Positions 9,685-16,063 of a stretch of 32,339 nt of DNA are shown piece by piece; positions within the stretch are counted from its first letter, which is position 1; every line of letters begins with the position of its first letter. The notes under the pieces were generated by a model. It saw only the letters and a list, made by a program, of their open reading frames with translations. It did not search any database and was not told where the DNA came from. The translations under genes and the position numbers were made by a program. The DNA is from Candidatus Iainarchaeum sp. (GTDB lineage: Archaea > Iainarchaeota > Iainarchaeia > Iainarchaeales > JAFCCJ01). The DNA lies in assembly GCA_017610305.1 (NCBI GenBank), contig JAFCCJ010000007.1:1-32339 (forward strand), in the 5' to 3' direction.

Positions 9685-9857
9685 CCAAAAAAAATAGTCC
9701 CCGAAGGGATGCATTGATTTTAGAGTCTGCAATTCCGAAGAACCACAAGTCCCAAAACCAACACAAAAGGCATTGATGTTCAAATTAAGCGAAAATTCCG
9801 AAGAATTTCTTTTGTCTTTTCCGAAGAAAAGACCGCCTAATTCCCCCACCAATACCA
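9685..9857 (-). ncRNA. Candidate structured RNA or leader with four C(UUCG)G tetraloop hairpins
   Basis: The minus strand of this otherwise gene-free stretch (9634-9980) forms four hairpins, each closed by a C(UUCG)G tetraloop. Loops lie at 9822-9825 (stem of 8 perfect pairs, 9814-9833), 9799-9802 (6 perfect pairs, 9793-9808), 9736-9739 (9 pairs including four G-U, 9727-9748) and 9701-9704 (4 pairs, 9697-9708). The G-U pairs exist only in the minus-strand RNA. A TATA-like box lies upstream and U8 and U6 tracts follow the last hairpin. A motif ATCAATGC occurs twice (near 9776 and 9716). It could be a stand-alone small RNA or the 5' leader of the 9609-7814 operon. No known family is recognised. 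Confidence 0.5.
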
Positions 9858-9878
9858 ATTACTATTATCTACCTAATT

Positions 9879-9886
9879 TTATTTAA
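9879..9886 (-). promoter_or_regulatory. TATA box for the hairpin RNA / downstream operon
   Basis: The minus strand reads TTAAATAA within a longer A/T box (9874-9886). The predicted start is ~25 nt downstream, near 9857, just ahead of the hairpin array. No better promoter is visible closer to the gene starting at 9609. Confidence 0.45.
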
Positions 9887-9950
9887 CCCTATTTTCTTAG
9901 CAATCCAAACCGCCAAACCTTCCTTCAGGAATTTTTCCGAACCAATTTTG

Positions 9951-9957
9951 TTTAAAT
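9951..9957 (+). promoter_or_regulatory. TATA box for coaE-coaD
   Basis: TTTAAAT is centred 27 nt before the ATG at 9981, predicting a leaderless transcript. No Shine-Dalgarno is seen before that ATG. Confidence 0.5.
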
Positions 9958-9980
9958 CCACTTCCCCTTTTTAATTCCCT

Positions 9981-10577
9981 ATGCTGGTTGTTGGTTTAAC
10001 AGGGGGAATTGCCTCTGGAAAAACATTGGCTGGGGAAGAGCTCCAACGCCTGGGCGCGAAGCTCATAGGCTGCGATAAAATAGTGCATCTGCTTTATGAA
10101 AAGGAAGATGTGAGGGAAAAAGTAATCGTCGAATTCGGAAAAGAGGCCGTAAACGAAAGGGGCACAATCAACAGGAAAAAACTCGCGGCAATCGTTTTCA
10201 GTGATTCTGAAAAACTGAAAAAACTGAATTCAATAGTGCATCCCCTTGTTTTTACAGAAGTTGAAAAAAGAATCAAAAAATTAAAGGAAGAAAATTTCGA
10301 GGGAATTGTTGTTGTTGAGGCCGCGGTCCTCCTTGAATCAGGGATGCAGGAATCCTTCGACAGGGTTATTGCGGTAAATTCCCCGAAGGAAAAGCGCCTG
10401 GAAAGGCTTATCTCCAGGGGGCTTTCCAAAGAGGAGGCAAATGAAAGAATCAGTTCCCAAGCAAGCGATGGAGAACGGGTTAAATTGACCGACTATTTAA
10501 TTGATAATGATAAGGGAATCAATAAATTAATTACGGAGACAAAAAAGATTTACAATAAATTGGAGGACTTGCTGTGA
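9981..10577 (+). CDS. coaE: Dephospho-CoA kinase, bacterial CoaE type
   Basis: This 198-aa protein phosphorylates the 3'-hydroxyl of dephospho-CoA with ATP, the last step of CoA synthesis. The P-loop G5-L-T-G-G-I-A-S-G-K14-T lies at the N terminus. The CoA-binding domain segment V-V-E-A-A-V-L-L-E-S-G and the C-terminal lid region with R-L-I-S-R-G-L-S follow, at the usual family length. Many archaea use an unrelated GTP-dependent DUF359-type enzyme for this step, so this form suggests bacterial ancestry. It overlaps coaD by 4 nt (GTGA), so the last two CoA steps are encoded as a coupled pair. Confidence 0.93.
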   Translation: MLVVGLTGGIASGKTLAGEELQRLGAKLIGCDKIVHLLYEKEDVREKVIVEFGKEAVNERGTINRKKLAAIVFSDSEKLKKLNSIVHPLVFTEVEKRIKKLKEENFEGIVVVEAAVLLESGMQESFDRVIAVNSPKEKRLERLISRGLSKEEANERISSQASDGERVKLTDYLIDNDKGINKLITETKKIYNKLEDLL

Positions 10578-11050
10578 GAAAGGCCATTTACCCCGGAACA
10601 TTTGATCCAATAACTTTAGGGCATCTTGATGTGATTAAAAGGGGCGGCAATTTATTTGATGAATTGGTTGTGGCAGTAACAACAAACCCCAACAAAAAAA
10701 CCCTGTTTTCGCTTGAGGAAAGGATTGAACTGATTGAAAAATCGGTTTCAGGAATGAAAAACATAAGGGTTAAGGGCTTTAACTCCCTGCTTGTTGATTT
10801 CATGAAAGGGGAAAACTCCACAATAGTCCTACGCGGGCTAAGGGAAGTAAGTGATTTCTCCAGTGAGTTCCAGCACGCAATAGTGAACAGGAAACTTGAT
10901 GGGGATATTGAAACTGTTTTTGTGATGACCTCAGAAGATTACTTCTACCTGAATTCCTCACTTGTAAAAGAAATCTCCTCCTTTGGGGGAAATGTTTCCG
11001 AATTTGTCCCTGAACCGGTTAAGGAAAAACTAAAAGAGAAATTCAAATAA
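10574..11050 (+). CDS. coaD: Phosphopantetheine adenylyltransferase, bacterial CoaD type
   Basis: This 158-aa protein transfers AMP from ATP to 4'-phosphopantetheine, giving dephospho-CoA. It has the nucleotidyltransferase motif T14-L-G-H17, preceded by Y-P-G-T-F-D-P. It also has the family-typical V-L-R-G-L-R, D-F-S-S-E-F-Q-H and N-S-S-L-V-K-E-I-S segments, at the length of bacterial CoaD hexamer subunits. The archaeal version is a separate branch lacking these bacterial CoaD signatures. The GTG start lies inside the coaE stop. It ends immediately next to the stop of the convergent HIT gene, leaving no intergenic space. Confidence 0.93.
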   Translation: MRKAIYPGTFDPITLGHLDVIKRGGNLFDELVVAVTTNPNKKTLFSLEERIELIEKSVSGMKNIRVKGFNSLLVDFMKGENSTIVLRGLREVSDFSSEFQHAIVNRKLDGDIETVFVMTSEDYFYLNSSLVKEISSFGGNVSEFVPEPVKEKLKEKFK

Positions 11051-11479
11051 TTAATTTTCCAGTTTTTGTTTTATCACATTAACCAATTTCTTGAGAATTT
11101 CTTCAGAAATTTCAAAATCATTGTACGGAGCATAATTCTTTCCCCATTTTCCATCCTCAAACACAATTCCTTCAAATCCCCTTGAGTTTTTATACCTTGG
11201 AATAATGTGCAGGTGCAAATGAGTCGCAACATTTCCTAATGCCGCATAGTTGAACAAATCAGGCCGGAAAAGTTCATTCAACACATTCCTTACTTTTCCA
11301 CCAATCTCAAACAATTCTCCCTTCTCATCTTCATTCATATCCATAAAATCAACGGCATCTTCTCTCTTCGCCCAAAGGTAAACCCTGCCAAGATAGCGCT
11401 GTTTTTTGTGTAAATAAAGAGTCCAGTGTTTATACTCCTTTATTGGCAATTCCTTAAATCTTTCAAATACGTCCGTCAT
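11051..11479 (-). CDS. HIT-family nucleotide hydrolase/transferase
   Basis: This ~142-aa cytoplasmic protein has the histidine triad motif T-H-L-H-L-H-I-I-P-R-Y that defines the HIT superfamily; the central His is the nucleotidyl acceptor. The N-terminal part contains the typical hydrophobic-strand segments (W-T-L-Y-L-H-K, R-V-Y-L-W-A). Family members cleave AMP or other nucleoside phosphates; the substrate is not assignable. The start at ATG 11479 is chosen because a TATA box lies about 29 nt upstream, giving a leaderless message. An upstream in-frame ATG at 11551 would add 24 Tyr/Lys-rich residues across the promoter. It is divergent from the first pilin gene. Confidence 0.82.
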   Translation of the reverse strand: MTDVFERFKELPIKEYKHWTLYLHKKQRYLGRVYLWAKREDAVDFMDMNEDEKGELFEIGGKVRNVLNELFRPDLFNYAALGNVATHLHLHIIPRYKNSRGFEGIVFEDGKWGKNYAPYNDFEISEEILKKLVNVIKQKLEN

Positions 11480-11503
11480 ATCTAAGAATTCCAAAGCAGA
11501 AAG

Positions 11504-11512
11504 CTTTAAATA
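11504..11512 (-). promoter_or_regulatory. TATA box for the HIT gene (possibly bidirectional)
   Basis: The minus strand reads TATTTAAAG, centred 29 nt before ATG 11479. The TTTAAA core is palindromic, so it could also serve plus-strand transcription towards the pilin gene with a ~60-nt leader. Confidence 0.5.
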
Positions 11513-11526
11513 CTTCAAGGATTTCT

Positions 11527-11545
11527 TATAGTAAGAAGTACTATA
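11527..11545. promoter_or_regulatory. Inverted repeat, candidate operator between HIT and major pilin genes
   Basis: TATAGTA and TACTATA form perfect 7-bp arms around a 5-nt spacer, 49 nt before the pilin ATG. The right arm overlaps a second TATA-like sequence that would start transcription near 11568. A dimeric repressor site is inferred. Confidence 0.35.
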
Positions 11546-11578
11546 CTTCATGATTCATTATTTTGATAACAAATTAAA

Positions 11579-11585
11579 AGGAGGT
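11579..11585 (+). promoter_or_regulatory. Strong ribosome binding site of pilin 1
   Basis: AGGAGGT, 8 nt before the ATG at 11594, is a near-perfect anti-16S match. The adjacent paralog has none. Confidence 0.75.
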
Positions 11586-11593
11586 TATAGAAA

Positions 11594-12040
11594 ATGTTTG
11601 ATAAAAGAGGACAATCGGCACTTGAATACCTGATGACCTATGGTTGGGCATTGGTTGTGATTGTGATTGTTGTTGCCGCGTTATTTGCGTTCGGTATCTT
11701 CAATCCGCCAGCAGCCGCACGATGTGCAGGCTTGGATAAACTGCTATACAAGGACCACGCAGTAGATGCAGTAGGCACAGGCATAACCCTTGCAATGGGC
11801 AATGGTGCAGGCAGCACAATTGATGTAACATCTGTTGCATATGGTGGAGATTTCGTAGGTGGAGTAGACACAGATACCCCCATCAACAATATTGGGAGCG
11901 GAGCTGACTTCACACTCAATAATGAAACAGTATTCACTGCAGCAGTCACAGGAACCTACAATGGGACCATAACAATCACATATGATACTGACTCAGGAAT
12001 AACTCACATTGAGACAGCAACCTGCACAGGTACAGCGTAA
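11594..12040 (+). CDS. Archaeal type IV pilin-like protein, class III signal peptide (pilin 1)
   Basis: This 148-aa protein begins with a class III signal peptide. The prepilin peptidase site is expected at R-G|Q-S-A-L-E-Y-L-M, with conserved Glu at +5, followed by the hydrophobic helix that forms the filament core (~15-35). The C-terminal domain is small and rich in Gly, Thr and Asp. It has one Cys near the start (A-A-R-C-A-G) and one near the end (T-A-T-C-T-G) that could form a disulfide. Abundant small residues and a strong ribosome binding site suggest high expression, so it is probably a major pilin of the machinery encoded on the opposite strand downstream. It is a tandem paralog of the gene at 12164. 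Confidence 0.85.
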   Translation: MFDKRGQSALEYLMTYGWALVVIVIVVAALFAFGIFNPPAAARCAGLDKLLYKDHAVDAVGTGITLAMGNGAGSTIDVTSVAYGGDFVGGVDTDTPINNIGSGADFTLNNETVFTAAVTGTYNGTITITYDTDSGITHIETATCTGTA

Positions 12041-12074
12041 AGGAACTAAGTTCCTTTACTTTTTCTATTTTTTT
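12037..12074 (+). terminator. Hairpin plus T-tract terminator of pilin 1
   Basis: GTAAAGGAAC (12037-12046) and its exact complement (12050-12059) form a 10-bp stem with a TAA loop. T-rich runs follow (CTTTTTCTATTTTTTT). The stem begins within the pilin stop codon. It would separate transcription of the two pilin genes. Confidence 0.7.
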
Positions 12075-12137
12075 AAGTTCATCTAGCTTAGGCACAGCCA
12101 TAAATTTCCATTCAAATTCCGGCGATAAGGAAAAGAA

Positions 12138-12145
12138 TTAAATAA
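12138..12145 (+). promoter_or_regulatory. TATA box of pilin 2
   Basis: TTAAATAA, preceded by a purine-rich AAAAGAA (possible BRE), is centred about 22 nt before the ATG at 12164. No Shine-Dalgarno is present, so a leaderless mRNA is predicted. Confidence 0.6.
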
Positions 12146-12163
12146 TAGTTTGCATTTCTATAA

Positions 12164-12619
12164 ATGATGAATCAAAAAGCACAATCTGCACTTGAATACC
12201 TGATGACCTATGGCTGGGCACTGATTGTAATTATAATCGTTGTCGCAGCCCTGTTTGCTTTCGGAATATTCAATCCGCCAGCAGCCGCAAGATGTGCAGG
12301 CATGGATAAGTTGCTTTACAAGGACCATGCAGTAAGTGCGGCAGGCACTGCCATATCATTAGCTTTTGGCAACGGCGCAGGCAGCACAATTGATGTAACT
12401 GCCGTTGCTTTCGCAGGAGACTTTGCCGGAGGGGCAGATGCATCAACTATCTCAAACATCGGAAGCGGTGCCGACTTCGCAGTCAACAACACTGATGGCG
12501 GAGACACAGCATTCACTGCAGCAGTCACAGGAACCTACAACGGGACCATAACAATCACATATGATACTGACTCAGGAATAACTCACATTGAGACAGCAAC
12601 CTGCACAGGCACAGCGTAA
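12164..12619 (+). CDS. Archaeal type IV pilin-like protein, class III signal peptide (pilin 2)
   Basis: This 151-aa paralog of pilin 1 has the same signal (Q-K-A|Q-S-A-L-E-Y-L-M; Ala replaces Gly before the cleavage point), the same hydrophobic helix and the same two Cys. The middle region differs (it gains an N-N-T-D-G-G-D insertion), while the last ~34 residues are identical to pilin 1 and nearly identical in DNA. Two adjacent ATG codons (12164, 12167) can start translation. It has its own promoter and appears leaderless, so it may be expressed at a different level from pilin 1. It converges with the TadC-like gene, whose stop is 5 nt away. Confidence 0.84.
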   Translation: MMNQKAQSALEYLMTYGWALIVIIIVVAALFAFGIFNPPAAARCAGMDKLLYKDHAVSAAGTAISLAFGNGAGSTIDVTAVAFAGDFAGGADASTISNIGSGADFAVNNTDGGDTAFTAAVTGTYNGTITITYDTDSGITHIETATCTGTA

Positions 12620-12624
12620 ATACA

Positions 12625-13620
12625 TTACACTAAAGTTGAGAATGCATTTGCAAGCAGGAATCTTATTCCAAAAAACAGAATAAATGAAACAATAAGGATT
12701 ATCGGGAAGTATTTAACGCCACCCTTTTCTTTTCCAGTATTAATCACGCCGATGGTTAGGGACGCAAATAGGCTGGTTGTAACAAGCATAATCATAACAA
12801 ACATTTGGACAAACTCAACACTTATCGGTTCCTTGTCACTGGAAAATTGGGAAACATTGCCGCCCATACTGCCAGGAATATTTGCGGTGTTTATTTCCGG
12901 CATGGTGGCCATTTGTTTGGTTAAAATTTCAACAATAAAGCTGCTTATGCCAAAAAGCACAGGCCCACCCAGTGCTGCCGCGAAGAATATGAGCATTATG
13001 TAAATCGAAATATTTGCCGCAATCTCCTTTCTTAACGCAAGCTGGTCCCTTAAATCATCACTCAGCTGGATAAGCAAATTCGCTATCTGGCCCCCGCTGC
13101 TTATCCCCTTCGAAACCAGCCACATGGTCCTCTCCAGAATGATTGACTTTATGTTCTTTGGAATTTCATTCAGTGCCTCCTCAACCCTTGCCCCGGCCAT
13201 TATTCTTTTGCTTGCATTCCTGAGTTCATCCTCCAATGGGCCAAATTCAGGCCTTGCAGATAAAAGCAAAGCCCTTTCAGTTGTCAGGCCTGATTTCATA
13301 TTTGATGCAACAAGCTGCAGGGCATCAGGGAGAATGCTCTCAACAAACTTCCCCTTTGATTCTGCTGCAATGCTCAGCCATAGGTAGGTTCCGCCCGTAA
13401 AAAGCAGGAAGAAGAAGGGAAATGCAATGAAATAAGGAAGTATCTGGAAAATTTCAACAAGATATGCAAGGAATAAGCTCAAAATCAAACCATAAATAAA
13501 AAGAAAACCAACAAACCTTTTTTCACTGATATCAATATTCAGATAATCCATCTGCTTTTTGAATGCATCCACGATGGAATTTGGGAGAATCGCAGTCAGC
13601 CTTTTGTATATCTCAACCAT
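12625..13620 (-). CDS. Pilus assembly platform protein, TadC/T2SSF-like (second copy)
   Basis: This ~331-aa integral membrane protein has helices near 45-65, 68-85, ~205-235, ~275-295 and ~305-325. A cytoplasmic T2SSF-like helical domain lies between, with the L-P-D-A-L-Q-L-V-A...G-L-T-T-E-R-A-L and 'ISSGGQIANLL' signatures. Such proteins form the inner-membrane platform on which the pilus ATPase acts. It is the last gene of the ATPase operon. ATG 13620 lies 1 nt past the upstream stop; an in-frame GTG at 13629 would overlap by 8 nt. Together with the preceding gene it makes the two-subunit platform typical of TadB/TadC systems. Confidence 0.85.
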   Translation of the reverse strand: MVEIYKRLTAILPNSIVDAFKKQMDYLNIDISEKRFVGFLFIYGLILSLFLAYLVEIFQILPYFIAFPFFFLLFTGGTYLWLSIAAESKGKFVESILPDALQLVASNMKSGLTTERALLLSARPEFGPLEDELRNASKRIMAGARVEEALNEIPKNIKSIILERTMWLVSKGISSGGQIANLLIQLSDDLRDQLALRKEIAANISIYIMLIFFAAALGGPVLFGISSFIVEILTKQMATMPEINTANIPGSMGGNVSQFSSDKEPISVEFVQMFVMIMLVTTSLFASLTIGVINTGKEKGGVKYFPIILIVSFILFFGIRFLLANAFSTLV

Positions 13621-13621
13621 T

Positions 13622-14521
13622 TCACTCACTCATTAAGTTTGGTCTCCTTGATTTCATAAATCCCAAAAACATGAACTGTGCCACTAGGATGAAGAGCAAA
13701 AGGAACCAAAAAAGCCATTCCCCTATGGACGTTTGGGGGAAAGTGGCCAGAATTATGATAAAAGTAAAGCCAAGTGCAGGAATTATCACCCCTAACATCA
13801 TGTAAATCAGGGACATAAGCCTCATTGCAGAACCATATTCCCTTATCTGGTTCATTTGTTCCTTGCCCATAGAATCCACCAATGCCCCCATTACAACACT
13901 CACATCCGCCCCTGCCTTAAGGCCATTTAATATCTGCCATACCGACCTCCTGAAAAAAAGTGAAGGATTATTTGTGGCCATTTCTTCCATGGCCTGCTCC
14001 TGCAGTTCCCCTGTATTAATCTTTTCAACTGTTTTTCTGAATTCTTTGCTCACTTCCCCAAAATCACCTTCCGAAACCATTGAAATTGCGTCAAAAAGGC
14101 TTACCCCTGATTTTATCTCAACCAGCATTGTCCTCAATGCATCTATCAAATTCCTTTCCAGGCCCCTTACCTTTTTCTTTACCTTTATTTTCGGGAATAT
14201 GCTCAACTGAACCATAATGAAAAGCCCAAGAAGAAGCCCGGCGGTAACTGACATAACTAGGGACATTACCAAATCCAGCTTAAATCCAACCGCAAACAGG
14301 AAAGTTGTAAGGGCACCAAACCCGGAATAGATAACTGCAAGCAAAAACATTATTGCCCCATATTGCTCAATGTTCAGGTCTATTTCGGCCTGTACCAATT
14401 CCATTTTTAGATATGGAAAAGCTCCGGCAACCTTAAAGCCAATGCCTATAAATCTGGAACTTAGATTGTAGAGAACCGGAAAGGGAAAGGGACTCATCGG
14501 TATGGATGTTTTTGGGTCCAT
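13622..14521 (-). CDS. Pilus assembly platform protein, TadB/T2SSF-like (first copy)
   Basis: This 299-aa membrane protein has two helices at ~55-105, a cytoplasmic T2SSF domain at ~115-220 and two C-terminal helices (~230-260 and 265-290). The T2SSF domain carries the N-L-I-D-A-L-R-T-M-L-V-E-I-K-S-G-V-S-L and 'LKAGADVSVVM' signatures. It is the inner-membrane platform partner of the ATPase immediately upstream, 4 nt away. The start ATG directly follows that gene's stop, so translation is coupled. Confidence 0.86.
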   Translation of the reverse strand: MDPKTSIPMSPFPFPVLYNLSSRFIGIGFKVAGAFPYLKMELVQAEIDLNIEQYGAIMFLLAVIYSGFGALTTFLFAVGFKLDLVMSLVMSVTAGLLLGLFIMVQLSIFPKIKVKKKVRGLERNLIDALRTMLVEIKSGVSLFDAISMVSEGDFGEVSKEFRKTVEKINTGELQEQAMEEMATNNPSLFFRRSVWQILNGLKAGADVSVVMGALVDSMGKEQMNQIREYGSAMRLMSLIYMMLGVIIPALGFTFIIILATFPQTSIGEWLFWFLLLFILVAQFMFLGFMKSRRPNLMSE

Positions 14522-14525
14522 TGAA

Positions 14526-16028
14526 TCACAACTTGAAATCAGTGTCCTTTTTGACTAATTTCTTTATGTCTTCTGTATCCATGTAATATGTCGCCATTAT
14601 TCTCCCAACATGCTCTTTGTTCCTGTGGTTGTGCTTTACCATCCAGTCAAGAATTGTTTTTTTGGAGGCAATCTCCTTGTTTATCTCATCAATTGTAAGC
14701 CCGGTGTGCAGGGAAAGCTCATCATAAAATCTCACACTGTCAGAATGCTTGCCAATAACATCCTGCGCAGGCATCCACCTATAAAGGACATTTGCCTTTA
14801 TGGATTCCTTCTCCCCCCTTTTCTCAGGGACAAATTCGGCAAGTTCCAAAACCCTTCTAACACCCAATCTCCTGTTTCTGAACATCACAACATTCAAATG
14901 TACAGAATCAAGCATGCTTGGGGGCAGTTCAATCGGCGGATTTACAAGCCTTCTGATTGTCTCATCAGCGGTATTTGCGTGCACCGATGTATATACACTA
15001 TGCCCTGTATGCATCGCCTCAAATAAAACCTCAGCTTCCCTCTGTCTTCTTACCTCCCCAACAATAATCCTGTCAGGTCGCATCCTCAAACTGTTAACAA
15101 GGAGGTCAAGCATTGTCACCCCCCCTTTCCCCTCAGGATTTGGCTCCCTTGTTGTCATTGGTACCCAATGGAGAAAGTTAGGCAAAGACAATTCCCTTGT
15201 GTCCTCAATTGAAATAACCCTGTTATTTGGCTGGATAAATGGCATGCATATATTCAGGAAGGAAGTTTTCCCTGATGCAGTTCCCCCACTAAGAATGATA
15301 TTAAGTTCATACTGCATTGCAAGCCATATGATTGCCATAATATCTGAATTGGTGGTCTTGTTCTTTATGAAATCAACAACAGTCCATGGGTCTCTCTTAA
15401 AGCGCCTAATTGTAATTGTGTTTCCCTTGCCTGAAATAGGGAATAACGTTGCGTTTGCCCTGTCCCCTGTAATTAGGTGCGCATCAAGAAGTGGGTTAAG
15501 GATTGTTATCTGCTTGCCCACCCTTCTTGCAATAATGCTTGCATAATTTTGCACCTCTGCTTCAGGCTTTATGAATACATTGGTTTCCAGCCATCTAAAT
15601 TCCTTGTGGTAAACCCAGACAGGCTCTTTGGATGAATTAACAACAATCTCCTCAAGGTTCCCGTCGCTCAGCAAAAATTCTATCTTCCCCAACCCAAGCA
15701 TTTCACTCAACAGGATTCCTATAAGCGCATTCTTGGTCTCAAGGTCAAGGCTGGGCAATTTTCGGTTCATGATTGTAAGTGCCCTTGCCCTAAATTTTTC
15801 CTTAAGCTCCTCAATAAATTTTGGCTCTAGCATTCGTTCGGTCTGGATTTTGGTGTCCATTATAAGGTCTTTTTTTAAGTTATGCAGCATGGCTTCAGTT
15901 CCTTCCCCATATTCAGGGATGTCGAGCAAATAACTAAGGACATAACTCCCCTCCCTGTTGACAATGCTTACCTCTATTTTCACCCCTTCGGATTCCATAC
16001 TATACTTCTTCAAAAGTTTATCAACCAT
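14526..16028 (-). CDS. Type IV pilus / secretion ATPase (TadA/FlaI/VirB11-like GspE family)
   Basis: This 500-aa cytoplasmic motor ATPase powers pilin assembly. An N-terminal domain (~1-150) precedes the nucleotide-binding core. The core has Walker A G248-G-T-A-S-G-K-T255, the acidic I-E-D-T-R-E box near 275, Walker B with R-P-D-R-I-I-V-G-E-V-R (~318-328) and the His box H-T-G-H-S-V-Y-T-S-V-H-A (~340-351). GGTG lies 5-7 nt before the ATG. It is followed by two platform genes and preceded by the Lys-rich winged-helix gene, with no room for another promoter, so the four form one operon. Confidence 0.93.
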   Translation of the reverse strand: MVDKLLKKYSMESEGVKIEVSIVNREGSYVLSYLLDIPEYGEGTEAMLHNLKKDLIMDTKIQTERMLEPKFIEELKEKFRARALTIMNRKLPSLDLETKNALIGILLSEMLGLGKIEFLLSDGNLEEIVVNSSKEPVWVYHKEFRWLETNVFIKPEAEVQNYASIIARRVGKQITILNPLLDAHLITGDRANATLFPISGKGNTITIRRFKRDPWTVVDFIKNKTTNSDIMAIIWLAMQYELNIILSGGTASGKTSFLNICMPFIQPNNRVISIEDTRELSLPNFLHWVPMTTREPNPEGKGGVTMLDLLVNSLRMRPDRIIVGEVRRQREAEVLFEAMHTGHSVYTSVHANTADETIRRLVNPPIELPPSMLDSVHLNVVMFRNRRLGVRRVLELAEFVPEKRGEKESIKANVLYRWMPAQDVIGKHSDSVRFYDELSLHTGLTIDEINKEIASKKTILDWMVKHNHRNKEHVGRIMATYYMDTEDIKKLVKKDTDFKL

Positions 16029-16063
16029 TCAAACACCTTTCACCTATTATCTCCTGTTTTGAA

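Noticed and set aside
9640-9858. A 72-codon minus-strand frame (TTG start) over the hairpin region
   Set aside because: It starts with TTG, has no family resemblance, and the repeated hairpin motif falls in different frames, which fits RNA structure rather than protein.
11480-11551. 24-residue N-terminal extension of the HIT protein
   Set aside because: It would run through a good TATA box and an inverted repeat; the TATA box fits a leaderless start at 11479.
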